Source: Parabacteroides massiliensis
GTDB taxonomy: Bacteria > Bacteroidota > Bacteroidia > Bacteroidales > Tannerellaceae
Assembly: GCF_900155425.1 (NCBI RefSeq)
Contig: NZ_LT700191.1
Span: forward strand, 607,918-671,917
Direction: 5' to 3'
Length of the DNA stretch: 64,000 nt
Both the position numbers and the translations under genes were made by a program. The notes under the pieces are model-generated. The model was given only the letters and a program-made list of their open reading frames with translations, had not been told where the DNA came from and did not search any database. This document shows, piece after piece, positions 27,650 to 34,746 of this stretch; position 1 is the stretch's first letter, and each line of letters begins with the position of its first letter.

Positions 27650-27712
27650 GAAAAAGAGTTATCGCAAGCAGTAATTAAAAATAGTTAAAACAAGAAACAT
27701 TATTCAGAATCC

Positions 27713-27745
27713 TTTGTTTAAGTTATACAAAGCAGCTTATATTTG
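27713..27745 (+). promoter_or_regulatory. Promoter for tpx
   Basis: TTTG at 27713-27716, a 21-base spacer and TATATTTG at 27738-27745. It lies 39 bases before the tpx ATG. Confidence 0.6.
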
Positions 27746-27784
27746 TAAGCCGTTTTTGATAAAGGACATAAAATACAACAAAAG

Positions 27785-28291
27785 ATGGCAAAGATAACAT
27801 TAAAAGGTAATGAAGTGAATACGAACGGTTCACTGCCCACAGTTGGAGCAGAAGCTCCTGATTTTAAGGGTGTAAAGAGTGATTTATCCGAATTGCATCT
27901 GAAAGATTTGAAAGGTAAGAAAGTCGTGATTAATGTATTTCCGAGTTTGGACACAGCCGTGTGTGCCGCATCGGTAAGACGCTTTAATAAAGAAGCAGCT
28001 TCTCTTCCTAACGTTGTGGTGCTTGCCGTATCAAAAGATTTACCTTTTGCGCAAGGACGTTTCTGTACCACGGAAGGTATAGATAAAGTGATTCCACTTT
28101 CTGCATTCCGTTGTTCTTGCTTTGAAACCGGGTACGGGATGTTGATGGTCGATGGTCCACTGAAGGGTTTGTTAGCCCGTGGTGTAATAGTAGTCGACGA
28201 AGCAGGTAAAATTGTTTATGAGGAACTGGTTTCCGAAATAACAAACGAACCGAATTACGAAGCCGCAATCGCTTCGCTAAAAAACCAATAA
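27785..28291 (+). CDS. tpx: Thiol peroxidase (atypical 2-Cys peroxiredoxin)
   Basis: Enzyme of 168 residues reducing hydrogen and alkyl peroxides. Peroxidatic Cys60 lies in PSLDTAVCAAS and resolving Cys94 in GRFCTTEGI; Arg in the SAFRCS block corresponds to the conserved active-site Arg. Length matches Tpx. A third and a fourth Cys occur at about 111 and 113 (RCSCFE), not usual in E. coli Tpx. It is transcribed alone, with its own promoter and a terminator at 28336-28375. Electron donor is probably thioredoxin, by analogy. Confidence 0.95.
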   Translation: MAKITLKGNEVNTNGSLPTVGAEAPDFKGVKSDLSELHLKDLKGKKVVINVFPSLDTAVCAASVRRFNKEAASLPNVVVLAVSKDLPFAQGRFCTTEGIDKVIPLSAFRCSCFETGYGMLMVDGPLKGLLARGVIVVDEAGKIVYEELVSEITNEPNYEAAIASLKNQ

Positions 28292-28335
28292 AGAAGATTA
28301 TTGTTTTTCATTGGTTAAAGTTAAGGGTTAGTGTA

Positions 28336-28375
28336 GAAGGCCGTCAGATGTGAATCCTGCGGCCTTCGTTTTTTT
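28336..28375 (+). terminator. Rho-independent terminator of tpx
   Basis: GAAGGCCG at 28336-28343 pairs with CGGCCTTC at 28360-28367 and is followed by seven T at 28369-28375. Confidence 0.85.
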
Positions 28376-28391
28376 ATATAACAATAAAGTC

Positions 28392-29609
28392 ATGAAGAAC
28401 TGGGAAAAAGTATTCGCTATTATATGGACCGGGCAGTTTTTCTCTATCCTGACCAGTTCGATCGTTAATTTTGCAATTGTCTTATGGCTTAGTTTTGAAA
28501 CTAAATCAGCGGAGGTCTTGGCTTTGGCCACTATCATGGCTATGCTTCCCCAATCCGTATTAGGGCTGTTTACCGGTATTTTTGTAGATCGATGGAAAAG
28601 AAAACGAGTCATGATCTTGGTCGACAGTTTTATCGCTTTCTGTACACTGATCCTGGCAGTGCTGTTTTATCTGGATATAGCGAAGATAGGACATGTCTAT
28701 CTTTTGTTGGCTCTGCGTTCGGCCGGTTCCGCTTTCCATATGCCGGCTATGCAGGCCTCCATACCCTTGCTGGCTCCTAAATCTGAATTGATCCGAATTG
28801 CCGGAATTAACCAAATCATACAGTCGGCTTGTAACATTGCCGGGCCGGCATTGGCGGCTCTTTTCATCTCTTTTATGAAAATGACAAACATTCTTATGCT
28901 GGATGTGATCGGAGCGGCATTGGCTTGTACGTCACTATTATTTGTAACAATTCCAGATCCTGATAATGCGGAAAGAACCCGAAAGGTCCGACTCTTAAAA
29001 GAGGCAAAAGAGGCCTTTACGGAAGTCCGATGTCAAAACGGATTGTCTTTATTATTCCTGGCGTCTATCTTAGGAACATTCTTTATCATGCCGGTGAGTG
29101 TGCTCTATCCGCTTATGACGCTTAATCATTATTCGGGGAATGCTTATCAGATCAGCTTGGTAGAGATTACCTGGGGGATCGGGGCTCTGTTGGGAGGAAC
29201 TTTCCTCGGCTTGAAGAAATTCCGGTTGAATGAGATCTCACTGATTAACTGGATGTATATTCTGTTAGGGTTTACATTCGTGCTGTCCGGAATCTTGCCT
29301 GTTTCCGGATATCCGTTATTTGTTCTATTGACAGCTGTCGGCGGAATATCAGGCTCCCTTTATACGGCGTCTTTCACGACCGTAGTCCAGACCCGCATAG
29401 ATCCGGTGGTAATGGGGCGTGTGTTCTCTTTCTATATGAGCGTCAATATGCTTCCTCCCATGATCGGGCTGTTGAGTACGGGATTTTTGGCAGATACAAT
29501 CGGAATCGGCAACACCTTTATGATCGGTGGCATATTGGTCGTACTGATCGGAGTTGTCTCGTTCTTCATTCCTTCAATCGAAGATTTGAGGAATAGCTTC
29601 CGAAAATAG
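28392..29609 (+). CDS. MFS efflux transporter (MFS_3, Mef-like)
   Basis: Major facilitator protein of 405 residues with twelve predicted helices. Motif A between helices 2 and 3 reads GIFVDRWKRKRVMILVD. The layout (IIWTGQFFSILTSSIVNFAIVLWL, LRSAGSAFHMPAMQASIPLL) resembles the MFS_3 group that includes macrolide pumps of the Mef type. Drug export is therefore a suggestion, not a result. A frame open from 28350 begins with GTG inside the tpx terminator; the ATG at 28392 gives the usual amphipathic start (MKNWEKVFAIIW). No promoter box was recognised between the terminator and the start, so it may depend on readthrough from tpx. Confidence 0.85.
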   Translation: MKNWEKVFAIIWTGQFFSILTSSIVNFAIVLWLSFETKSAEVLALATIMAMLPQSVLGLFTGIFVDRWKRKRVMILVDSFIAFCTLILAVLFYLDIAKIGHVYLLLALRSAGSAFHMPAMQASIPLLAPKSELIRIAGINQIIQSACNIAGPALAALFISFMKMTNILMLDVIGAALACTSLLFVTIPDPDNAERTRKVRLLKEAKEAFTEVRCQNGLSLLFLASILGTFFIMPVSVLYPLMTLNHYSGNAYQISLVEITWGIGALLGGTFLGLKKFRLNEISLINWMYILLGFTFVLSGILPVSGYPLFVLLTAVGGISGSLYTASFTTVVQTRIDPVVMGRVFSFYMSVNMLPPMIGLLSTGFLADTIGIGNTFMIGGILVVLIGVVSFFIPSIEDLRNSFRK

Positions 29610-30104
29610 AATACACAGACTGGAATCAAAGAGCTTAAAGTGGTTCAACGAAGATTGATGATCCATTTAGAACAGCCTTAAAAAGCATCTCTGATATTAC
29701 ACCATCCTCATATATGGATGTTATTTAACAAGTTAACCGACCATAAATTACGAATTTGTGAGAATAGAAGAAATACCACCAAGTATGAGACATAGCCAAT
29801 TTTTCAATATCAGATGATAGGCTTAATCAGTTAGAAAAAGCCATTCAGGATTGAACGATAGTGTACCCGTTTGAACTTGAAATTGCGATTGGCTGATCCT
29901 GTAGGCTTTCTGGTAGGATATTCCTTTTTTATTCTCATACATGGCGGGGTGTCTTTTAAGTAGTGAACTTATGAACACATAGGATATACTTGGTCTGGTT
30001 CGCTCTTTGACGTTATCCAAGTAAAAGGGATATATATATAATTAATGTATAGAGAATTTTAAATATCAGATAACATTTTATCAATAGTCATTTTTACGGC
30101 TGGC
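29610..30104. other. Intergenic region without a supported gene
   Basis: AT-rich region between the MFS gene and the MITE-like element. A 65-codon minus-strand frame (29823-30020) has no recognisable family features, promoter or neighbour support, so I do not call it a gene. A small palindrome of CATCC and GGATG with an 8-base loop lies near 29700-29720. The base composition differs from that of the core genes and suggests decayed accessory DNA. Confidence 0.5.
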
Positions 30105-30308
30105 TCATTAGTGTCCCGTTAAAATCGGGTGAGGTTAAAACTCTGCTTTACGAGAAAAAATACCATTGAAAATGAGAAAGTTATGATTCTTACAGAATAC
30201 TCATAATGAGTTTGCAATTTCAAATCCGTTTTCCCGAAATTCCACTGTAATTTCTTGTATTTCTGCATTATACAAGGCTTTATTAGAATTTTAATGGGAC
30301 ACTAATGA
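30105..30308. mobile_element. MITE-like 204-bp element with 21-bp inverted ends
   Basis: Bases 30105-30125 and 30288-30308 are reverse complements at 20 of 21 positions; both ends read TCATTAGTGTCCC inward. The interior has a minus-strand frame coding NKALYNAEIQEITVEFREN and then GFEIANSL before a stop, which looks like the C-terminal remnant of a transposase. It is too short to code its own transposase, so it would be non-autonomous. No clean target duplication was found. Its right end supplies the last codons of the hepT gene. Confidence 0.7.
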
Positions 30309-30636
30309 CAACCGCTGGCAAGTTATTTTTCATTACATCAAAAACGATAACTGCATCTATATCGAAATAATGATGTGCTATAATGTCTCGCATTCCCATC
30401 ACTCCTTTCCAATCAATTTCAGGATAATTCGATAAAAGTTCTTTATTTGTGGCTTTATCAATACGTTTGACACTTTCTCCGATTGCAATCAACAGCATAC
30501 AAATACTTTCCAATCTCTCAACTCCACTTGGTGTCGTCAAGAAATCGTCTGGAGAAAGTATTGTTTCCGATCTCTTTAATATTCTATCTAAAGCTGTTTG
30601 TATCTTTATTAAAGAAGAACGGATTAATTCTGTCAC
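30283..30636 (-). CDS. HepT-like toxin (HEPN / DUF86), C-terminus altered by the MITE
   Basis: HEPN-domain protein of 117 residues, the toxin half of a MntA/HepT pair. The RNase signature RX4HXY is complete: Arg83, His88 and Tyr90 in RDIIAHHYF. In the characterised pairs the antitoxin AMPylates the toxin at the Tyr. The gene starts with GTG and overlaps the antitoxin stop by 4 bases. Residues 111-117 (ISVPLKF) and the stop codon are coded by the end of the inverted-repeat element, so the native tail has been replaced. As the catalytic motif is untouched, activity may persist. Confidence 0.85.
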   Translation of the reverse strand: MTELIRSSLIKIQTALDRILKRSETILSPDDFLTTPSGVERLESICMLLIAIGESVKRIDKATNKELLSNYPEIDWKGVMGMRDIIAHHYFDIDAVIVFDVMKNNLPAVVISVPLKF

Positions 30637-30926
30637 ACATAAATACCCTCCTTCTCAATTCGATTTTTCAGGAAAGAATCCATGTGATCCCGTAATCGGA
30701 CAATATCGACATTACAACCAAACAGGGTTTGCAGATCATCCTTTATATGTACTAATACGAACATATTAGGCTTTGAAGTTTCCAAATAAACATCAACATC
30801 ACTATCTTCTGTTTGTTCTCCTCTGGCAACAGAACCGAATATCCCCATACGGGTAATGCTATATTTGGAAGCATTCTTCGCCATATAGTCACGCAAGATG
30901 TTCATATATTCAGTTGTTGATTTCAT
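30633..30926 (-). CDS. MntA-like nucleotidyltransferase antitoxin
   Basis: Minimal nucleotidyltransferase of 97 residues. The motif GSX10DXD is present as GSVARGEQTEDSDVD (Gly31-Ser32, Asp43 and Asp45), with a third acidic candidate in CNVDIV. In studied MntA/HepT systems this enzyme transfers AMP groups to HepT and silences it. The two genes overlap by 4 bases, giving coupled translation with the antitoxin first. A full-consensus promoter lies directly upstream. Weakening of the pair by the insertion would act on the toxin only. Substrate and partner are inferred from the family. Confidence 0.9.
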   Translation of the reverse strand: MKSTTEYMNILRDYMAKNASKYSITRMGIFGSVARGEQTEDSDVDVYLETSKPNMFVLVHIKDDLQTLFGCNVDIVRLRDHMDSFLKNRIEKEGIYV

Positions 30927-30946
30927 TTTCTTTTATCTATTTGATA

Positions 30947-30977
30947 CAAAGATACACATTCATCTGTCAAAACCAAA
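30947..30977 (-). promoter_or_regulatory. Complete promoter for the mntA-hepT pair
   Basis: On the minus strand TTTG (30974-30977), a 19-base spacer and TATCTTTG (30947-30954). The ATG follows 20 bases after the box. Confidence 0.75.
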
Positions 30978-31127
30978 CAGAAAGTATCGTTCTTCTCTCA
31001 TTTTGGATTTGCTCACAAATCACTTTTTTAAGTCCCTATTTATCTGTAACCTCGTGTATTCTTCCAAATCAAAGAGATCCTCCATGTAATCCGGATAATC
31101 CAATATTCATAACCCCAAAAACTCATT

Positions 31128-31286
31128 ATGCAGCAGGAATATAAACCATTCGATAGGGTTGAAGTTTACAGGGAAATTATGGAAACCATTAAAAAAGGCA
31201 CATTTTGCCAACAGAGATTTATGAACCTGTTTTCTGTATTAAAAATCGGATCAGGGAAAAGAAGAAAAATTCCTGAAACAGCTTAA
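31128..31286 (+). CDS. Short ORF of 52 codons, unknown
   Basis: MQQEYKPFDRVEVYREIMET, then a Lys-rich, amphipathic remainder that includes FCQQRF and GSGKRRKIPETA. It reads like a genuine protein fragment, with charged helical character and no low-complexity bias. I do not recognise the family. It overlaps the end of the broken integrase frame on the other strand, so one of the two is likely relict. It may be the beginning of a gene cut by the same rearrangement. There is no promoter box or good ribosome binding site that would decide. Confidence 0.35.
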   Translation: MQQEYKPFDRVEVYREIMETIKKGTFCQQRFMNLFSVLKIGSGKRRKIPETA

Positions 31287-31695
31287 CTGTAACAGGATTC
31301 TGATCTTTATACATATCCGCATAACGTAAACGATTTGCAGATTCAAGTTCTTGAATATACAGGTTAAAGACTTCTTGTACTGTTTTACGCTTTACTGGTT
31401 TGTTCACTTTCTCCATTAAAGAAGTTGCTGTAAATTCTTTTTCCTGTGATTTAAATTCTATAACCTTATCTGTATAGACTTTTACTTTCTCCGCTATCAG
31501 TCTTTCTATATACTCCTTATTGGGACATTTAGAAGTTAGTTTGTTGGCTTTAAAGTCCCAATATTTAGGCAATATGGAAATACCAAGACTTTGATATTTC
31601 ATTTTTCGATCCTTACAGATACGCAACATCAAAGGTGATTCATTGTTTTTCAATACTTTAGATTTGTAACATACGACACTAATTGTTGTACACAT
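31219..31695 (-). pseudogene. Truncated tyrosine recombinase (integrase N-terminus)
   Basis: The frame codes 158 residues. The first about 130 match the N-terminus of Bacteroidales tyrosine integrases: an Arm-type DNA-binding domain (YKSKVLKNNESPLMLRICKDRK, LGISILPKYWDFKANKL) followed by the start of the SAM-like core-binding domain (VQEVFNLYIQELE). After residue about 135 the sequence stops resembling the family and the entire catalytic domain with its Arg, His and Tyr is missing. The remnant begins 106 bases from tRNA-Thr, the typical location for the integrase of a tRNA-targeted element. It is therefore read as the scar of a lost integrative element. Confidence 0.8.
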
Positions 31696-31756
31696 GGTTT
31701 AAACGCTGGTTTAAACATCGGTTTAAACAAACCACGCAAACCACAGAAAATGCCAT

Positions 31757-31791
31757 AAAAAAAAGCAGTTATCTTAAAAAGATAACTGCTT
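31757..31791 (-). terminator. Rho-independent terminator of tRNA-Thr
   Basis: Arms 31763-31775 and 31779-31791 form a perfect 13-bp stem with a 3-base loop. On the minus strand it is followed by a run of T complementary to the A run at 31757-31764. Confidence 0.85.
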
Positions 31792-31800
31792 GATTTTGTG

Positions 31801-31873
<73 letters not shown>

Positions 31874-31898
31874 GACATTTACTTCTTGAATGCGGGCG

Positions 31899-31906
31899 CA
31901 AATATA
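31899..31906 (-). promoter_or_regulatory. -7 promoter box for tRNA-Thr
   Basis: Minus-strand TATATTTG, 25 bases before the tRNA 5' end, with TTTC 19 bases further upstream (3 of 4). Confidence 0.5.
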
Positions 31907-31912
31907 ATATGT

Positions 31913-32374
31913 TTATTTGACATCTGAAAGAAGTTTTGCTAAAAAATCATCTAAATCTGCATCCAAATCTTTTAAAAGAGGATCATCCAAACGCAGATTT
32001 TCATCATCCAAAAACAGAAGTTCCTCAATAACAGAGAAATTCTCGTCTGTCAAGCTTACCGAGAACGGCTTCAGGAAGCAAGGCTTATCAAAAACTTTTT
32101 TTGTAACCAAAACAGCAAGCACTGCTTTCAAAGTTGCAGCAACCTGCTGAATGAACTGATCGTCATCACATGTCGTATTCATCCAATCAAAAATGATAGT
32201 CTTTTCAACCAGCGCATCCTCTTCATCATAAATAAACAACTCTCCGCTTTCAGCATCTACCTGTACGTACAAATCGCTGTAACAATTACCAGCTTCGTTC
32301 GTCGCAAGTTTATTGATGGCCGAATTGAAAGTCGTTTCTATGACAGCCTGAACCTTTGCATTATTTGCACTCAT
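31913..32374 (-). CDS. Acidic conserved hypothetical protein (153 aa)
   Basis: I do not recognise a named family. The protein is acidic, lacks a signal peptide and membrane segments, and appears to be cytosolic. The first part (VQAVIETTFNSAINKLATNEAGNCYSDLYVQVDAESGELFIYDEE) looks like an alpha/beta domain. The tail is rich in Asp and Leu (DDPLLKDLDADLDDFLAKLL) and probably forms an amphipathic acidic helix. It has its own promoter box at 32409-32416 and stands between tRNA-Thr and a DUF6340 gene. A partner-binding role for the acidic tail would be a guess. Confidence 0.65.
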   Translation of the reverse strand: MSANNAKVQAVIETTFNSAINKLATNEAGNCYSDLYVQVDAESGELFIYDEEDALVEKTIIFDWMNTTCDDDQFIQQVAATLKAVLAVLVTKKVFDKPCFLKPFSVSLTDENFSVIEELLFLDDENLRLDDPLLKDLDADLDDFLAKLLSDVK

Positions 32375-32408
32375 ATCTTATTATTTATTCTTTATTCGAA
32401 ACGTCTGC

Positions 32409-32416
32409 CAAAAGTA
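32409..32416 (-). promoter_or_regulatory. -7 promoter box for the acidic hypothetical protein
   Basis: Minus-strand TACTTTTG, 34 bases before the ATG at 32374. Confidence 0.5.
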
Positions 32417-32442
32417 ATAATAATTCAGAGAATATAAGATTA

Positions 32443-33474
32443 TTATTCTCCAAATTGCTTATTTAGTTTTTGATCTGAACGAATACGCTTGCCAAGAGCC
32501 TCGACATACAACCGTTGCATTTTCGTGTAATTGTAGTCTTCTCCCTTTTTATTATTAAAAATTTCGTATGATTTAGCAGCCCAGTCGTAGGCCTCCTTCA
32601 AGCGGGTATTCATTTCATAGTACAAAGCTAAGTTCGATGCTGCCTTTGCCCGCTCTTTCCAACGAGTAGAATTCGCATACACATGTTTCCAACGAGAGGC
32701 CGCTTCTTCCCATTTATCTGACAAAGCATAGGCGGTCGCTTCTTTCCATCGTGCTCCTTCGCCTTTGTAAAACCAACGGCTTTCATTATTCCAGTGAGGT
32801 ACAAAATTTGGAGTAACCTTCTTTCCTATATATTGCCCGGCAGCCCGTAAAGCCTCATCCGGCGACGGCAGGTAAAGTTTCAATTGCTCCATATTGTTTG
32901 CACTCTCTGACCAGAAAACACTGTCCTGCACATAGACGGTAGCCAACGGATTGTCGCGTTCGGGAAGATAACCGCGAACGACTCCCGTAATCTTAACATC
33001 GACTCCTCCTACTACAAATCCTTCGGCAAAAGCGACAACATCCTTTTCCATCTGGAACAGCAGACGGTCGAACGAAATAACAGCATCCGTTCCAGTCTCC
33101 CGGCATAGTTCTTTCACTATTTCGGGCGTCAACTTTTCATCTTCCAAATATTTTGTATTCTGACGGGTTCCACCGTGATAGAGCAAGACATCATTAAAAA
33201 AAGGAACATCCACAATCGATTTGCCTAAAGAATGACAAGCGTCATACAAGGCACTATCTGCATGGGCACGAGCCGTGTCTTGCACAGTCCCATATAAATT
33301 ATAGATATAACCGACATCATCGGGTTGGGGAACGGCGTTATTAACAATCAAAACCTTGTCGACATTCTTCGGGAAAGTAATCTCTGCCGGGTTATAAGTT
33401 TCTATTCCGATATATTCGATGGTGCTGCACGCCGAAAACAAGCAGGCCATCAACAGATACAACGATGTTCTCAT
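32443..33474 (-). CDS. DUF6340 family lipoprotein with TPR-like tail
   Basis: Lipoprotein of 343 residues. Lipobox FSACST with the Cys at about residue 16. The middle part (about 25-215) matches the DUF6340 pattern (IEYIGIETYNPAEITFP, VDKVLIVNNAVPQ, DAVISFDRLL). The C-terminal third (about 235-330) is a helical repeat region of TPR type (KEATAYALSDKWEEAASRWKHVY, AASNLALYYEMNTRLKEAYDWAAKSYEIF). Function unknown; a periplasmic scaffold role is conceivable from the TPR part. It follows the isomerase gene by 91 bases occupied by a heptad-repeat element. Confidence 0.8.
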   Translation of the reverse strand: MRTSLYLLMACLFSACSTIEYIGIETYNPAEITFPKNVDKVLIVNNAVPQPDDVGYIYNLYGTVQDTARAHADSALYDACHSLGKSIVDVPFFNDVLLYHGGTRQNTKYLEDEKLTPEIVKELCRETGTDAVISFDRLLFQMEKDVVAFAEGFVVGGVDVKITGVVRGYLPERDNPLATVYVQDSVFWSESANNMEQLKLYLPSPDEALRAAGQYIGKKVTPNFVPHWNNESRWFYKGEGARWKEATAYALSDKWEEAASRWKHVYANSTRWKERAKAASNLALYYEMNTRLKEAYDWAAKSYEIFNNKKGEDYNYTKMQRLYVEALGKRIRSDQKLNKQFGE

Positions 33475-33481
33475 TTTTTAC

Positions 33482-33558
33482 ATTTATGATTTATAATTTA
33501 TGAATTATGCTTCACAACTTGTGCTTCATAAATCATAAATCACAAATCATAAATCATA
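33482..33558. repeat. Inverted heptad-repeat element, 11 units in register
   Basis: Eleven consecutive 7-base units: ATTTATG, ATTTATA, ATTTATG, AATTATG, CTTCACA, ACTTGTG, CTTCATA, AATCATA, AATCACA, AATCATA, AATCATA. The left half is roughly the reverse complement of the right half, centred on CACAACTTGTG. It fills the gap between the DUF6340 start and the isomerase stop. Confidence 0.8.
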
Positions 33559-33565
33559 ATTCTTA

Positions 33566-34417
33566 TCAAGCCATATCACTAACGGCTTTGAAATAACCGA
33601 TAGACTCTGCGATACCCAAGAAAGGATCTTTCATGTCCTTCTCAAATTCAAGACTACACATACCCGTATAGTTTACTTTGCGCATCATACGGATCAATGC
33701 AGGGAAGTCAATCTTTCCTCGTCCGATCTCGATGCCACGTCCCGCCTTGGAAGAATCTGTCACATCTTTAATGTGCATATCGAACACACGAGTGTGATAT
33801 TTCTTCAAGTCAGCAACAGGATCGCAACCGTTACGCAGGTCATGACCGACATCCAGACACATACCGATACGCGGATCCAGATCTTTCGTATGTTCCCACA
33901 CATCCGTTGCATCCGGATAAGTCTTGATATCGGGTCCATGCAAATGGATTGCATAATTGAAGTCATACTCTTTTACTTTTTTGTCCACATAAGGCAAAAG
34001 TTCATAATTAGGTACGCCGACAATCGTTTTCACGCCTACTCGTTTCGCATATTCAAAACCACGATCGATTTCATCTTCGCTCTTCATATAGATAGGACCG
34101 ACTGCATATCCGGTCACACCATAAGATGCACATTTTTCATGAAAAGCCTTGATCTCTTCATCTGTGCTTTTAAACGGCAAGTGGAAATCTTTGATACAAA
34201 GATAATGAATATCCAAACGCTGCAAAGTTTTTAGCGTAGTTTCCAAGTCAAAGTTTACAAATGTAAAACCGGCCATACCCAAATGAAATGGGTTTACAGC
34301 CTTAGCAGCCTTAGGCTTCACAGGATCAGGCAATCCGGCCTTCGCTACGCTTGCCGTGCCCAGCAGAATAGCTCCTGCCAGCCCTTTCTTAAAAAAAGAT
34401 CTTCTTGATTTCTCCAT
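33566..34417 (-). CDS. Xylose isomerase-like TIM-barrel protein with Tat signal
   Basis: Sugar phosphate isomerase/epimerase family protein of 283 residues. The N-terminus has a twin-arginine type signal (EKSRRSFFKKG followed by a hydrophobic stretch to about residue 27), so it is exported folded. The AP2Ec-like barrel shows DIHYLCIKDFHLP, GVTGYAVGPIYM, IGMCLDVGHDLRNG, VFDMHIKDVT and GMCSLEFEKD. These acidic and His residues are at the strand ends where the metal site lies. The substrate is not defined; related exported proteins in Bacteroidetes are often in sugar loci, but no such genes adjoin here. The longer frame from 34492 is rejected, as it removes the Tat signal from the N-terminus. 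Confidence 0.85.
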   Translation of the reverse strand: MEKSRRSFFKKGLAGAILLGTASVAKAGLPDPVKPKAAKAVNPFHLGMAGFTFVNFDLETTLKTLQRLDIHYLCIKDFHLPFKSTDEEIKAFHEKCASYGVTGYAVGPIYMKSEDEIDRGFEYAKRVGVKTIVGVPNYELLPYVDKKVKEYDFNYAIHLHGPDIKTYPDATDVWEHTKDLDPRIGMCLDVGHDLRNGCDPVADLKKYHTRVFDMHIKDVTDSSKAGRGIEIGRGKIDFPALIRMMRKVNYTGMCSLEFEKDMKDPFLGIAESIGYFKAVSDMA

Positions 34418-34457
34418 GATATTAAAATAAAATAATGTGTTTGTATTATTATGACAG

Positions 34458-34465
34458 CAAATATA
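34458..34465 (-). promoter_or_regulatory. -7 promoter box for the TIM-barrel gene
   Basis: Minus-strand TATATTTG, 40 bases before the ATG at 34417. Confidence 0.5.
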
Positions 34466-34568
34466 CTCTTTTTCCAGTGTGCACGATAACATTTTTTGAA
34501 AAAATAGAAGGCTTTACATTAATTAATTCATTTACACATGGGGTAGCTTTACATAGAAAACAGAACCT

Positions 34569-34727
34569 TCACCAACTTTCATTTGTCAACTCGCTCAAAC
34601 GCTCTATCCGATCCTCGGCAGAAAGAGCCATTAAAACAGAACGCAAACTATCCGTCTCATTGTTTACGTTCAACGAGACAGTAGTTTGCGTCAATAACAA
34701 TAAAGCAAACCAGAAGATATGCTTCAT
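34569..34727 (-). CDS. Small secreted 52-residue ORF, possible gene remnant
   Basis: MKHIFWFALLLLTQTTVSLN is a convincing signal peptide. It is followed by about 30 hydrophilic residues (NNETDSLRSVLMAL, SAEDRIERLSELTNESW) and a stop. That continuation resembles the beginning of the periplasmic TPR part found in Bacteroidales sensor kinases and regulators. The ORF is thus either a tiny exported protein or the stump of a lost longer gene. It begins 19 bases after the valS stop and has no terminator or promoter box in between, so it could be cotranscribed with valS. Confidence 0.45.
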   Translation of the reverse strand: MKHIFWFALLLLTQTTVSLNVNNETDSLRSVLMALSAEDRIERLSELTNESW

Positions 34728-34746
34728 CTGATTATGTGTTTGAAAC

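Noticed and set aside
29823-30020. Minus-strand frame of 65 codons between the MFS gene and the MITE
   Set aside because: No recognised motif, no promoter box and no neighbour that would support a gene.
34435-34731. Plus-strand frame of 98 codons between the TIM-barrel gene and valS
   Set aside because: Composition is unconvincing, and the minus-strand ORF at 34569-34727 with a signal peptide explains part of the interval better.
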